Of a DNA stretch of 64,000 nucleotides, positions 53,623 through 62,251 are shown in pieces; the stretch's first letter is position 1, and each line of letters starts with the position of its first letter. The position numbers and the translations under genes are program-made. Location: assembly GCA_963756545.1 (NCBI GenBank), contig CAVWNY010000003.1:806001-870000 (forward strand). The letters are read 5' to 3'. The DNA is from DATFDN01 sp963756545 (lineage in GTDB: Bacteria; Pseudomonadota; Alphaproteobacteria; Acetobacterales; Acetobacteraceae). Under the pieces are notes generated by a model. That model was not told where the DNA came from and did no database searches. It saw only the letters and a list, made by a program, of their open reading frames with translations.

Positions 53623-54597
53623 TCAGTGCAGCGCTCGTGCGGGGAGGCGATCATCACGCGGGCGCCGCAGCGTCGCTGAGGGCTTTTCCCCAAACAGTCG
53701 TCGATACGCGACGGCGAAGCGCCCTAGTTCCCCGAAGCCGTGGTCGATCGCGATCTCCGTGACGGTCGTCGCTCGATCCGCCGAGGCGAGTGCCCACCGC
53801 GCGAGATGCATGCGTCGCAGCCAGAGGTAGCGATGGGGGCTCATCCCCAAGTGCTCCTGGCAATGCAGGCGAAGCGTTCGCCCGGAGACACCGATCTTCG
53901 TGCACATCTCGACCAGATACAGAGGCCGGTCCGGATACGCCTCCAGCATTTCCTCGAATCGCCTCATGACTGGCACACGCTGCCGGCTCGACGGCCGGTC
54001 TTCGGCCGTCGGGCCGCTGACCAGGCAAGCGATCATCGCGCGAACCAGCGCGTCCTCGATTGCCTTGGCGACTTCGGGATGGACAAGAATGTCGGGCGCG
54101 GTCGTGGCAAGGTCACCGGCGGCCCGGTGCAGATGGTGTAGCCGTTGCATTAGATCAGGAGCCGGCCGGATCAGGTGCGATACGGTCGGGGCAGACAAAT
54201 CGCGCCCGATAAGTGCGCGCCCAACTCCGGCGAGATCCTCTGGACCGAGGGACATCGCCGCCCAGTGGGATGCTGCTGAGGCCGAATGGTAATGCTCGCC
54301 GCCCAAGGCGTTGCATACGATTTCGGCGGGCGTCACCTCGGTCCCGCCGTGAAGCATCCCGGGTTGCTGAGCATCGGCAAGGAAGAAGATTACAGCCCGC
54401 TCCTTATGCACCGAGCAACGGGCGACATGGGGCAGGGACTGGCGCCCACGCTGCAGCCAGAGCCGATGCAGGTCGATCCGCGTCAGTCCGGCCTGATAAT
54501 CGCCTCGAACCGGGAGAAAAACCTGCATGTCCGCCGCACGGACTGTCCTCTGGTATTCGCGTGGATCGGTAAACGCGAAAATTGCGCTGTCCGGCAT
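53623..54597 (-). CDS. AraC-family transcriptional regulator 1
   Basis: 324 residues from ATG 54597 (MPDSAIFAFTDPREYQRTVRAADMQVFLPVRGDYQAGLTRIDLHRLWLQRGRQSLPHV). The N-terminal sensor-like domain (about 1-200) has a cupin-like core. The C-terminal double HTH (about 215-315) has LYLVEMCTKIGVSGRTLRLHCQEHLGMSPHRYLWLRRMHLARWAL and EIAIDHGFGELGRFAVAYRRLFGEKPS, the AraC pattern. Effector unknown. A copy of the shared motif lies 278 bp upstream. Confidence 0.92.
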   Translation of the reverse strand: MPDSAIFAFTDPREYQRTVRAADMQVFLPVRGDYQAGLTRIDLHRLWLQRGRQSLPHVARCSVHKERAVIFFLADAQQPGMLHGGTEVTPAEIVCNALGGEHYHSASAASHWAAMSLGPEDLAGVGRALIGRDLSAPTVSHLIRPAPDLMQRLHHLHRAAGDLATTAPDILVHPEVAKAIEDALVRAMIACLVSGPTAEDRPSSRQRVPVMRRFEEMLEAYPDRPLYLVEMCTKIGVSGRTLRLHCQEHLGMSPHRYLWLRRMHLARWALASADRATTVTEIAIDHGFGELGRFAVAYRRLFGEKPSATLRRPRDDRLPARALH

Positions 54598-55156
54598 CGC
54601 TCGATCTCCCCTCCCTGCCCCTGGGATCGCCCGCAATCACCTCGTGAGCCGTAGACGATTGTTCGACCGACACTAACGCGTCTTCCACTCGGTACGCTCT
54701 GAAAGCGTTGCATCATCACATTCGAACAGGGCCACTCCGGGAGCAAATGTCAATCGTCACCAACCGATCGTTGGATATCGTGCACCTCCAGGCCGCTGCT
54801 TTGGATGAGATCGGCTGGATCACGGTCGGAGTTCGTACACCCGGGCCCGAGCTTCAGCCGTCGACGGTTTGTTGCCTATGGCGAAACCGGAATCGTCGGC
54901 CGGTGGAATAAGCTGATGACAGTCCTGTGAAGCGGCACGTTCCGCACCTGGCGGTCGCCGCCGCGAGATCGGCGCGCAGGTAGAGTCCGGCCTGAATCGC
55001 CGCACGTTCTGTTCCAGGTGGGCCGAGTTCCAGTGCCTTTCGCAACATTCGCTCAGATGTTCAAGTGATCGTGATCGCGCCACGGATTCCTTGTCGGGTC
55101 AGCGGGCCATCCCAATACCGTCGCTGGGCAGAACTGAGACGTTTGCCATTGAAAGC
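54598..55156. other. 559 bp regulatory gap with one motif copy
   Basis: No gene that I can support. A minus-strand frame (MLRKALELGPPGTERAAIQAGLYLRADL) is open across 54854-55048 but has no recognised family. The gap holds the AraC 1 promoter region and the motif copy at 54875-54895. Confidence 0.5.
54875..54895 (-). promoter_or_regulatory. Shared motif, copy 2 (upstream of AraC regulator 1)
   Basis: Plus-strand CCTATGGCGAAACCGGAATC. Same orientation as the other copies, 278 bp upstream of the AraC 1 start. Suggests autoregulation or cross-regulation. Confidence 0.55.
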
Positions 55157-56098
55157 TCAGGCGGGCTTTCCGACTACCTCGTAAGTGACGCCGCCGCCGC
55201 TGTACATCGGCTTATACCAAGCGCCTCCGTAGTTGAAATAGGTGATGCCATTGAACGTACGATCCACCGCGCCGTTCGGCAGAGAGGCCACCGTGACTCC
55301 GATCGGCGGCGGAATCACTTTATAGCCGTTGGGCACCGAGCTGTAGAACGCGCCGCCGCAATCGTAGGTCCTTCCGCCTCCCGCATCGACCGTTGAGCAG
55401 GATGGCGGAGGGGCCGGAACGACGGCCCCCTGTGGCGGCGGCACGACCGCGTACTGCCCGGCTTGGGAGGCGTAGTAGACCCCGTTTGAGTACCAGTAGG
55501 GCGTCCCGGCAACCGACAGCGCGACCGCGGCGGCGGGGAGCGCGGCGATCGTAGCCCCCATCGCTAAGCCGGCGCCGAACCCGAGCCCCGAATAGTAGCC
55601 GCCCCAAGAGCCTTTGTAGCTGTTCCAGCTATTTTGCCGGTTGACTTGCAGATTGCTCGCCGAGTTGTAGCGGTTTTGCTGAAGGGAATTGGCCTCATTG
55701 GAGCGGTTTTGCTGCAAGGCGTTGGTCTCATTGATCCGGTTTTCCTGGCTCGCGGCATTGTATTGATGCTCGGGGTGGCTTTGCTGGAAGCTATCGGCAC
55801 GACCGGAGAAGGTGCTGGCATTATGGACACTGCCGAATCCACCGTGGCCAAAACCGGCATCCCCGCTGCGGTCGTAGAGCCCGCGATCGCCGAAACGGTC
55901 ACCTCCGCCTCCAAAGCTCCCGCCGTGGAAGCCGCCGCCACCACGGGAGCCGCCGAAGCCACCCCCACCGTGAAAGCCACCGAATCCGCCGCGAAAGCCT
56001 GCCGCGCGATCAATGCCGATCGTGAGACAGGTGGCCAGAGCCGCGCTTGCCACCAGCACGCCGGTGACGTTCATCTTGCGAGACAGCCGCTCGAACAT
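55157..56098 (-). CDS. Secreted glycine-rich protein with DUF6515-like C-terminus
   Basis: 313 residues from ATG 56098. Signal peptide VTGVLVASAALATCLTIGIDRAAG. A Gly/Phe/Arg-rich part (FRGGFGGFHGGGGFGGSRGG..., residues 35-80), an Asn/Gln-rich repeat region (ETNALQQNRSNEANSLQQNR) and a hydrophobic hairpin (AGLAMGATIAALPAAAVALSVAGTP) follow. The C-terminal domain has tandem Y-Y/W units (GTPYWYSNGVYYASQAGQYAVVPPP; GITYFNYGGAWYKPMYSGGGVTYEVV), the DUF6515-like pattern of periplasmic or surface proteins. It is the last gene of the sulfatase operon. Repeats may undergo slippage. Confidence 0.75.
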   Translation of the reverse strand: MFERLSRKMNVTGVLVASAALATCLTIGIDRAAGFRGGFGGFHGGGGFGGSRGGGGFHGGSFGGGGDRFGDRGLYDRSGDAGFGHGGFGSVHNASTFSGRADSFQQSHPEHQYNAASQENRINETNALQQNRSNEANSLQQNRYNSASNLQVNRQNSWNSYKGSWGGYYSGLGFGAGLAMGATIAALPAAAVALSVAGTPYWYSNGVYYASQAGQYAVVPPPQGAVVPAPPPSCSTVDAGGGRTYDCGGAFYSSVPNGYKVIPPPIGVTVASLPNGAVDRTFNGITYFNYGGAWYKPMYSGGGVTYEVVGKPA

Positions 56099-56115
56099 CG
56101 AGATACTCCCGGTCC

Positions 56116-56917
56116 CTACTTGGGGCTCGACACTGTGTTGAACGGGATCTTCCGCGCCCCGGCGGGGAGAGTGGGCGTAAAGATCGGTGCGGCGATGCGC
56201 GGGGTGAAATCCCAGTCGGTGAATACCGCGCTGAATTGCGGCTGCTCCGGCAGCGACTTGTAGGTGATCACCACCTTGCACGGCGTCAGCTGTGGTCCGG
56301 AGTCGATCCAGATCTGCCAGTCGACGTCCTTCTCGACAAAAGCGAGCGTGCGGCAGCTCCTGCCATTCACATCATTCGGCCCGAGATCGAAGCCGGTACT
56401 GTATGTTGCCGCGCACGCTGTGATATGGATCGCGAAAAAGAAAATCCGCGAGCGGCGGCGAAAAGTTAAGCTGCGCCACCACTTTATCCAGCATCCCGTC
56501 GACGTCGGGCGGCGCCGCCTCGGTTGCGTAGAACGGCGTGGCCGGATCATAGAGAGTAACGGACGAGCCGTCGTACCAGAACTGCCGGTCGCCGAGATCG
56601 CCGCTCCACTCGACATAGAGCTTGCCGGGGCGCTGCAAGGCGACATCTTCGGCCGCGGAGAACTGCAGCTTCTGGCCGGTCGGCAACACGTGATCGAAGG
56701 TGATGTCGGCATGGAAGGTGAACTGGTCGGCAGAGCCAAGATAGGCACCCATCTGCCTGAGTAGCTGGTCCGCCTGCTCGGCCACGACAGGCGCGGCGGT
56801 GTTCGCCGGCTGTGGCGGGGCGGCGGGAGCAGCGGGGCCGGTCTGAGCTTCCGCAATGCGGTCCCCGGTCAGCGCCGACGCCACCAACGCCATCGCAATC
56901 ATCCATCCAATACGCAT
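56116..56917 (-). pseudogene. DUF2092 periplasmic protein, frameshifted
   Basis: The frame from ATG 56917 has a signal peptide (MRIGWMIAMALVASALTGDRIAEA) and the family core ADQLLRQMGAYLGSADQFTF, TGQKLQFSAAEDVALQRPGKLYVEWSGD, FWYDGSSVTLYDPATPFYA, VDGMLDKVVAQLNFSPPLADFLFRDPYHSV. It then stops at 56372. The next frame continues STGFDLGPNDVNGRSCRTLAFVEKDVDWQIWIDSGPQLTPCKVVITYK and ends at 56116. A single indel near 56405 explains this: a real lesion or a sequencing error, since the two neighbours are intact. DUF2092 proteins are periplasmic and LolA-like in fold prediction. Confidence 0.7.
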
Positions 56918-56956
56918 TGATCCCTCCCGGTCTGTGCTGTTGTGCGTGCACCCGGG

Positions 56957-57835
56957 TCAGAAAATGAAGGCGACCTGGGTGCGTAACTCCCAGGTGCCGG
57001 TCCCCGGCGGCCGCAATGCGTTGTAATAGGCGCCGACCAGCAGATTAACCGGCAGCTTGCCGCCGATCTTGATCAGCCGGCCAACCTGGGCGCCGATGGG
57101 CAAGGTCCATTTGTCGCCGCCGGTGTCCCAGCTCGCCGTCAGGATCGGCACCGTGCCGACGAACCAGCCGCCTCCGAAGTTGTAGTTCACAAATGGATTG
57201 ATCGTCATGACGTTGTAGCGGGTGCCGCCACGACCGGATGTGCCTCCGAGCGAGAACACGTTGTTCACCAGCAATCCATAGACCCAAGGGTGCGCAGTCC
57301 GCACCGCCACGATCGCCGGGCCGACGCCCCAGACGTTGGAGCCGAGATTCTTGTTCGTGATGGTGGGCAACTGAGCAATAGGGCCGGCTCCCCACGTCCA
57401 GCCGTCGACCGTCTTCGTCGGCGACAGGAAGGCCGAGAAGGTGATCGGGCCGAGACCGAACGGCGGCACGCTTGCCGCAGGCTGGAAAGACGGGCTCCAG
57501 ACCAGCGGCAGGATGGTCCGGGTAATCACGTTCCAATCCTTGTTGAGATGGAGCGGGATCACCGGCTGGATATTCAGGATATCCTGCGTGCCCGCGTGCG
57601 GGCCGACGTTGAAGTTGGTGTTATTCTGGAAGGGCACGCTGATCAGGTCGGCGATCGGGTTCTGCAGCTTCTCGGCGAGCGCCGCGGTGCCGTTGCCGGG
57701 CGCAGATGATGCCGGTATGTCCACGCGGACCTGCGGTGCCGTGGACGATGGTGCGGGCTGCGCCAGGGCCATCGGGACGGACGCGAAGCAGACCAGGGCA
57801 GCCAGGGAGACGCAGGTTGTAATTGACCGGATCAT
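56957..57835 (-). CDS. Outer-membrane channel-like protein (neuromedin-U-type annotation)
   Basis: 292 residues. Signal peptide SITTCVSLAALVCFASVPMALAQ. The rest alternates hydrophobic strands: LQNPIADLISVPFQNNTNFNVGP, DILNIQPVIPLHLNKDWNVITRTILPLVWSP, GLGPITFSAFLSPTK, WTWGAGPIAQLPT, ending LRTQVAFIF with a terminal Phe. Proteins of this type are annotated transporter or neuromedin U and are predicted outer-membrane barrels. Position in the sulfatase operon suggests passage of sulfated compounds or products. Confidence 0.82.
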   Translation of the reverse strand: MIRSITTCVSLAALVCFASVPMALAQPAPSSTAPQVRVDIPASSAPGNGTAALAEKLQNPIADLISVPFQNNTNFNVGPHAGTQDILNIQPVIPLHLNKDWNVITRTILPLVWSPSFQPAASVPPFGLGPITFSAFLSPTKTVDGWTWGAGPIAQLPTITNKNLGSNVWGVGPAIVAVRTAHPWVYGLLVNNVFSLGGTSGRGGTRYNVMTINPFVNYNFGGGWFVGTVPILTASWDTGGDKWTLPIGAQVGRLIKIGGKLPVNLLVGAYYNALRPPGTGTWELRTQVAFIF

Positions 57836-57873
57836 GTACTGCCTCCCGAGGCTGGTGCCGTGCCGTGCATTCT

Positions 57874-58308
57874 CTAATTTCCGGCGAGGCTCATGATCGC
57901 AATCCCGGTGATCTTTCGTTTCGTGTTAAAGCCAACCAGGAGACTCGCCGTGTCGCCGCGCGGGAAAAGGATCTCCACCGCATACAGCGTCTGGTCCGCG
58001 AAAGCGCGTTCCTTCACGATCCGCGCACCAGTCGGGGAGGCGCCGTACTGGTTCAGATGGCGTGACATCTCCTTCACCGCGTCGTCCGTCAACTGGGCGC
58101 TATAGGCGGCGGCGTACTGCGAACGATCGATGGTTCCCGCCTGCACCTGCTTGAACCATTGCAGCGCAAATCCTGCGACGGCGTCGTCCGTCGTTTGCGG
58201 TCCAGGAGCCAAGGCCGGAGCCGCCGCTGCGATGGTCGTGATCAGCATGGCTGCAATCATCATGAGCCCACAGGAGCGGATGAGTGACGTTACCTTCGCC
58301 TGCCGCAT
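57874..58308 (-). CDS. Secreted small hypothetical protein
   Basis: 144 residues from ATG 58308 (MRQAKVTSLIRSCGLMMIAAMLITTIAAAAPALA, signal peptide). The mature part, FALQWFKQVQAGTIDRSQYAAAYSAQLTDDAVKEMSRHLNQYGASPTGARIVKERAFADQTLYAVEILFPRGDTASLLVGFN, looks like an NTF2/DUF3887-like alpha-beta fold. It lies between the sulfatase and the barrel gene; possible chaperone or binding protein. Unknown function. Confidence 0.65.
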   Translation of the reverse strand: MRQAKVTSLIRSCGLMMIAAMLITTIAAAAPALAPGPQTTDDAVAGFALQWFKQVQAGTIDRSQYAAAYSAQLTDDAVKEMSRHLNQYGASPTGARIVKERAFADQTLYAVEILFPRGDTASLLVGFNTKRKITGIAIMSLAGN

Positions 58309-58409
58309 GGCGCGGAACCCCTGGCTTGCCGGTGTAGTTGGGCAGGGAGGCCGAAACCTCCCTCCCTGTTCATGCGAGCCGCGTTTTCCCCAAGCTCTAC
58401 TTCCCGGGG

Positions 58410-60122
58410 CTAGCCGCCGCCCCCGCCGATATGCACCCGGTCGATCTGATTCTTCAGCAGCGGAACCGGGTCGTTCGGGCGCTGCAGATTTGGCACCAGG
58501 TCGTTCGAAGCGCCGCCGACAGCACGCGTGATGCTGGGGTATTGCATGACGGATTTGTCGAAGGCGATGATCACCGGGTAGATCAACGACAGCACCCAAC
58601 CGTTATCCTCGCCCGCATACTTGCCGGGCGACGAAGTAAGAACCCGCGCTGGCGCGGCGCCGTTGAATATCATGTCGTACTTCTCGTAAGGATCCATCGT
58701 CAGGTTATAGAGAGCGCCGATGGAGCCGAGATTCGCGGTTACCCCGAGCCAGGAATCCTTCGCCGTAAAGAGGTATTTCCACGCAACGTGGACCCAGGGT
58801 TCCTTTGGGTCGCCCCCGATATCGGCTCGCGCTCCATTGAAGGTCTCACCGTCGATATACACCCATGAATCACGCGCCGAATGCGGTGCCTTGCCCAGGA
58901 TGTACGCGCTGTTGTCGATGCTGTCGAAGTAGATCGGCTTGCCGTCATTGCCGACCCAATCGTGGGGCGGAGGCTTCAGACCCGCCATGGCGGCAAGCGT
59001 CGCCCAGGCGTCGATATGGGACATCATTTCGTAGTAGGTCGTACCCGCCGGAATATGGTTCGGCCACCACATGATGCCGGGGACGCGCCAGCCGCCCTCG
59101 AAGGCCGAGCCCTTCTCTCCGCGGAACGGGATCGTCCCGGCGTCGGGATAGGCGTCCAGCCAGGCGCCGTTGTCGGCCGTCACAATGACGATCGTGTCCG
59201 GCGCATCGGCGCGGATCTCATCCATGATGCGCCCGATATCGGCGTCCAGTTCCATGAGCGAATCGGAGTAGTCGCCAAGGTGCGACCGGCCCCGGAACGC
59301 CGGCGCCGCATTGGTCGGGTTGTGCATCTTGATGAAGTTGACGTCCATGAAGAACGGCTTGTCGCCCTTCGCGTGCGCCTTGATGTAGTCGACCGCCGAG
59401 TCGGTCTGCTGGATGTCGAACGTCGCCAGCGAGTCATAGGTGATTGTCCCGACCCTCGTGGCGGGCTGGCCGGCCGTGCCCTCCCATTCGCCCAGGTTCA
59501 CGATGTCGTCGTACATCTTGTTGTATTCTGGATTGTACGAGGGGAACCAGGGATGGAACCATTTGTCGGTGTTGTTATAGGCGTAAACGCCGGCATAGTA
59601 GGCTGCGAAGTGTCTCATCTCGTCAAAGCCATGCGCGGTCGGGTAAGAGTCGGGCTTATCCCCCAGATGCCATTTGCCGGAGAAATACGTTGTGTAGTCG
59701 TTCTTCTGGAAGAACTCGGCGATGGTCGGCGTCTCCTTCCGCAGCCGGTTCTCGTCGCCGGGGGCCACCACGACTGACAGGGCGGAGCGGATCGGAATTC
59801 GCCCGGTGATGAACGAGGCGCGGCCCGCGGTGCAGCTGGCCTGGCCGTACCAGTTGGTGAAGACGGCGCCTTCCTTGCAAATCCTATCCACGTTCGGTGT
59901 CGGGTGGCCAAGCCCCGCACCACCGCCCGAATAGCACCCGAAATCATTCCAGCCGGTATCGTCGGTCATCAGCATCACGATGTTCGGCCGCTTCTGCTGA
60001 GGCTGCGGCGCGTTCTGCTGTGCCTGCGCCGCGCCGGCAAAGCCAGACAGCGCAACAAGAATTGCGCCCGCCGCGGCCGCGACGACAGCACTGGAAGTTT
60101 CGGGGATTTTTGTTGCGATCAT
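58410..60122 (-). CDS. Arylsulfatase, periplasmic
   Basis: 570 residues from ATG 60122, with AGGGAGG upstream. Signal peptide AVVAAAAGAILVALSGFAGAAQA. Metal ligands Asp54/Asp55 in NIVMLMTDDTGWNDFG; formylglycine site Cys97 in ASCTAGRASFITGR (C-x-A-x-R type); GKWHLGDKPD (Lys/His); IVTADNGAWLD (Asp/Asn). Sulfatases hydrolyse sulfate esters after Cys is oxidised to formylglycine by a separate enzyme not seen here. It ends in an odd IGGGGG tail. First gene of a five-gene operon; motif copy 3 lies 67 bp upstream. Confidence 0.92.
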   Translation of the reverse strand: MIATKIPETSSAVVAAAAGAILVALSGFAGAAQAQQNAPQPQQKRPNIVMLMTDDTGWNDFGCYSGGGAGLGHPTPNVDRICKEGAVFTNWYGQASCTAGRASFITGRIPIRSALSVVVAPGDENRLRKETPTIAEFFQKNDYTTYFSGKWHLGDKPDSYPTAHGFDEMRHFAAYYAGVYAYNNTDKWFHPWFPSYNPEYNKMYDDIVNLGEWEGTAGQPATRVGTITYDSLATFDIQQTDSAVDYIKAHAKGDKPFFMDVNFIKMHNPTNAAPAFRGRSHLGDYSDSLMELDADIGRIMDEIRADAPDTIVIVTADNGAWLDAYPDAGTIPFRGEKGSAFEGGWRVPGIMWWPNHIPAGTTYYEMMSHIDAWATLAAMAGLKPPPHDWVGNDGKPIYFDSIDNSAYILGKAPHSARDSWVYIDGETFNGARADIGGDPKEPWVHVAWKYLFTAKDSWLGVTANLGSIGALYNLTMDPYEKYDMIFNGAAPARVLTSSPGKYAGEDNGWVLSLIYPVIIAFDKSVMQYPSITRAVGGASNDLVPNLQRPNDPVPLLKNQIDRVHIGGGGG

Positions 60123-60188
60123 GGTTGGCCTCCCTGCCGTGGTGTTGCGCTGCCCAGGCGAGAGTTTCAGCAGCTGGTGCACTTGCTT

Positions 60189-60210
60189 CCTATGGCAAAA
60201 CCGGCATTCC
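60189..60210 (-). promoter_or_regulatory. Shared motif, copy 3 (upstream of the sulfatase operon)
   Basis: Plus-strand CCTATGGCAAAACCGGCATT. It is 67 bp upstream of the sulfatase ATG, in the promoter position, and 10 bp from the end of AraC regulator 2. Confidence 0.6.
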
Positions 60211-60219
60211 ATATGCGGT

Positions 60220-61164
60220 TCACTTGGCCTCCGGATCTTGTGAAACCCCGAAATCCGTGTTGCCGTAGACCTGCCGGTACTCGGCGACAAAGCAATGGAA
60301 ATTCGTGTACCCGAAGCGTCCGACTATCTCGGCGACGCTCGCCATCGCAGGATCGGCGCTCAGCAACTCCATACGCACGAGCTTGAGTCGCCGTAGACGT
60401 TGGTAGCGACCGGGACTCATTCCCAGCACCTTTGCGCAGCAGGCTCTCAGGGCTGGTTCCGATACCCCGATGCCACGGCAGATTTCCGGAATGCTCAGCA
60501 GTCGGCCGGGATGCGCAGCCAGGGTTTCCTGGAACCGCGCCATCACCCTGGCCTGGCGATGCTCGAGGACGGTACGGTTCCGCGGAATGGTCGTCAGACA
60601 GTTCACCAGTGCCCAGATCAGGTCTTGCTCCAGGGCGCGGGCGACCTCCGGATGCCCGATATGCGCCAGCTGCGTTTCGGCGATCCGACCGACCTGCGCA
60701 TGCAGGTGGAGCAGTTGCGTCCAATCCGCGTGAGGAGGGCGCAGGATCCGGCCGGCATCCGGCGGCGAGAGAACTCGTCCGGATATTGCCCTGCTATAGA
60801 ACTTCAGCGATGCAGGCCGCAGCGAGATGGAGCCCCAGGCGCTGGCCGCAGTCGTGCGTTGGTAAAAGCGCTCACCGAGACCGTGGAACAGGAGGGAGCC
60901 GAACGGCAATTCATCGCCGTCGCAGATCAGCAGCGAACCCCGCCGCGTTGCAAAAGTGACAAACACCAGTGCCGGCGGTAGCGAGACGTACGCGACTCGC
61001 GCCGCCCCCTCCCGGGCACGAACCAGACGAATCTTGGACAGTGTCACCCAGGTAAGGCGCGAGCGAAACTCAGAAGGCTGCACGACCAGCAGATCGAGCA
61101 ATCCCATCAGGCTCGCCTGATAATCGTCCGCGTCGGTGAAAATACTAGTGCCGCCTTCCGGCAT
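60220..61164 (-). CDS. AraC-family transcriptional regulator 2
   Basis: 314 residues from ATG 61164 (MPEGGTSIFTDADDYQASLMGLLDLLVVQPSEFRSRLTWVTLSKIRLVRA). N-terminal cupin-like sensor domain about 1-200. C-terminal HTH pair: LLSIPEICRGIGVSEPALRACCAKVLGMSPGRYQRLRRLKLVRMELL and EIVGRFGYTNFHCFVAEYRQVYG. It is a paralogue of regulator 1 in layout. It sits 97 bp upstream of the sulfatase start in the same direction, so it probably activates that operon; motif copy 4 is 100 bp upstream of it. Confidence 0.93.
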   Translation of the reverse strand: MPEGGTSIFTDADDYQASLMGLLDLLVVQPSEFRSRLTWVTLSKIRLVRAREGAARVAYVSLPPALVFVTFATRRGSLLICDGDELPFGSLLFHGLGERFYQRTTAASAWGSISLRPASLKFYSRAISGRVLSPPDAGRILRPPHADWTQLLHLHAQVGRIAETQLAHIGHPEVARALEQDLIWALVNCLTTIPRNRTVLEHRQARVMARFQETLAAHPGRLLSIPEICRGIGVSEPALRACCAKVLGMSPGRYQRLRRLKLVRMELLSADPAMASVAEIVGRFGYTNFHCFVAEYRQVYGNTDFGVSQDPEAK

Positions 61165-61263
61165 CCGCGGCCGCCTCGCTGTCCCTGGGGGTCACTCCAG
61201 GAGTGACGCATTATCAGACCGGCTTCAGAAGCAGCCTAAATTGCCGGATGCAGCATGCATACG

Positions 61264-61286
61264 CCTATGGCAAAAGCGGAAATTGC
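61264..61286 (-). promoter_or_regulatory. Shared motif, copy 4 (upstream of AraC regulator 2)
   Basis: Plus-strand CCTATGGCAAAAGCGGAAAT. 100 bp upstream of the regulator 2 start, same orientation as the others. Confidence 0.6.
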
Positions 61287-61312
61287 CCAGGCTCCGTGGA
61301 CAAACCCCATAC

Positions 61313-61406
61313 AGGGATTTCCCCGACGCAAGACTGTGACATGCGGCAGCGATGCCCGTCTGCTCTGCATCCAGAGCTGATGTAGGTCAATCCGCGTCAG
61401 TTCACG
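61313..61406 (-). pseudogene. Remnant of a third AraC-like regulator
   Basis: The minus strand reads ELTRIDLHQLWMQSRRASLPHV, a clear relative of GLTRIDLHRLWLQRGRQSLPHV in AraC regulator 1. Only about 30 residues remain. So the locus once held a further regulator, now reduced to this scrap beside motif copy 4. The rest of 61165-61665 shows no gene. Confidence 0.65.
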
Positions 61407-61665
61407 AGCGGCGGGTGGCGGCAAACGCCGCCGGTGGGCGGTGGCGGCGTGGTTCCCGGTGCGACAGTGGTCCCGCGCCGGCGAACGCGCGACCTACTGG
61501 CCGGGATTGTTCCTCAAATGCTGGCGATGCCATCTCCGAAGGCGTCTGGCGCAAGGAGCACGGCGCCGACGGAGCCTAGCAGGCTGTCGACGCCGCGCCT
61601 TTTTGCTGTATATCAGATGTCCTCACGGACTGGGCGCACCGCGCTTCCGACGGGCGCGACTCGGC

Positions 61666-62098
61666 CTAGCCAGAACCACCACCACCGCCCGCGTTGGTCC
61701 AACGGTTGATGTCGGTCACGGGCTCCATCGTCAAATGCATATTCGCGCATCCCTGCCCCGTCATGTTGGCCACGATGCCCCCCCTGGCGGAGCGCGTTCC
61801 GTCAACGGTACCGCTAGGCCCGTTCCCCATCGAGGGTGTCAGGACAAGGTGGAACTGCTGACCGTTACCGGAGCCCTTCACCTCGCTGACACCGCTGAGG
61901 TCCGAATAATAGGCTATCCCCGTGACACTTCCGTCTGCGTGCCTCACGAGACGCCAAGCTAGGTAAGGGCAGCCCGGAACTGACGATTCGGCATGGCCGG
62001 AGAAGCCCTGAGCGGGGGCTGCGGTCGCCGGCTGGCCGTACATGCTGATCGCAGAGAATCCCACCCGCGATGGTACTGATTGACGCTTTCAGGCGCAT
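61666..62098 (-). pseudogene. Secreted hypothetical protein, frameshift in signal peptide
   Basis: The start MRLKASISTIAGGI (ATG 62098) reads into CDQHVRPAGD, off the family. One frame over, from about 62060, it continues SAISMYGQPATAAPAQGFSGH, then PGCPYLAWRLVRHADGSVTGIAYYSDLSGVSEVKG and TPSMGNGPSGTVDGTRS. Joined, this gives an ordinary signal peptide ending in AQG and a mature part of about 115 residues with a GGGGGSG end. One base indel separates the frames. Small periplasmic proteins of this kind have no assigned function. Confidence 0.6.
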
Positions 62099-62251
62099 CT
62101 CTCCCTCCTGCATCGCCCGCAGGTAGATCCTGCACGCGCCCCGGAACTATACCGTCCCGGACACATGCGTCTAGGCAGATTCGGCGAGTAATTCCGAGAC
62201 CCCGGGTGGCGCTTGTTTCGCGGCGTCCGGTGAGACCATCGGTTCGCACGG

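Noticed and set aside
53502..61286. The four motif copies as remnants of a coding repeat (reading GFAIG-type peptides on the minus strand)
   Set aside because: Homology stops at about 20 bp in each case, and all four are in promoter positions; a coding remnant would extend further.
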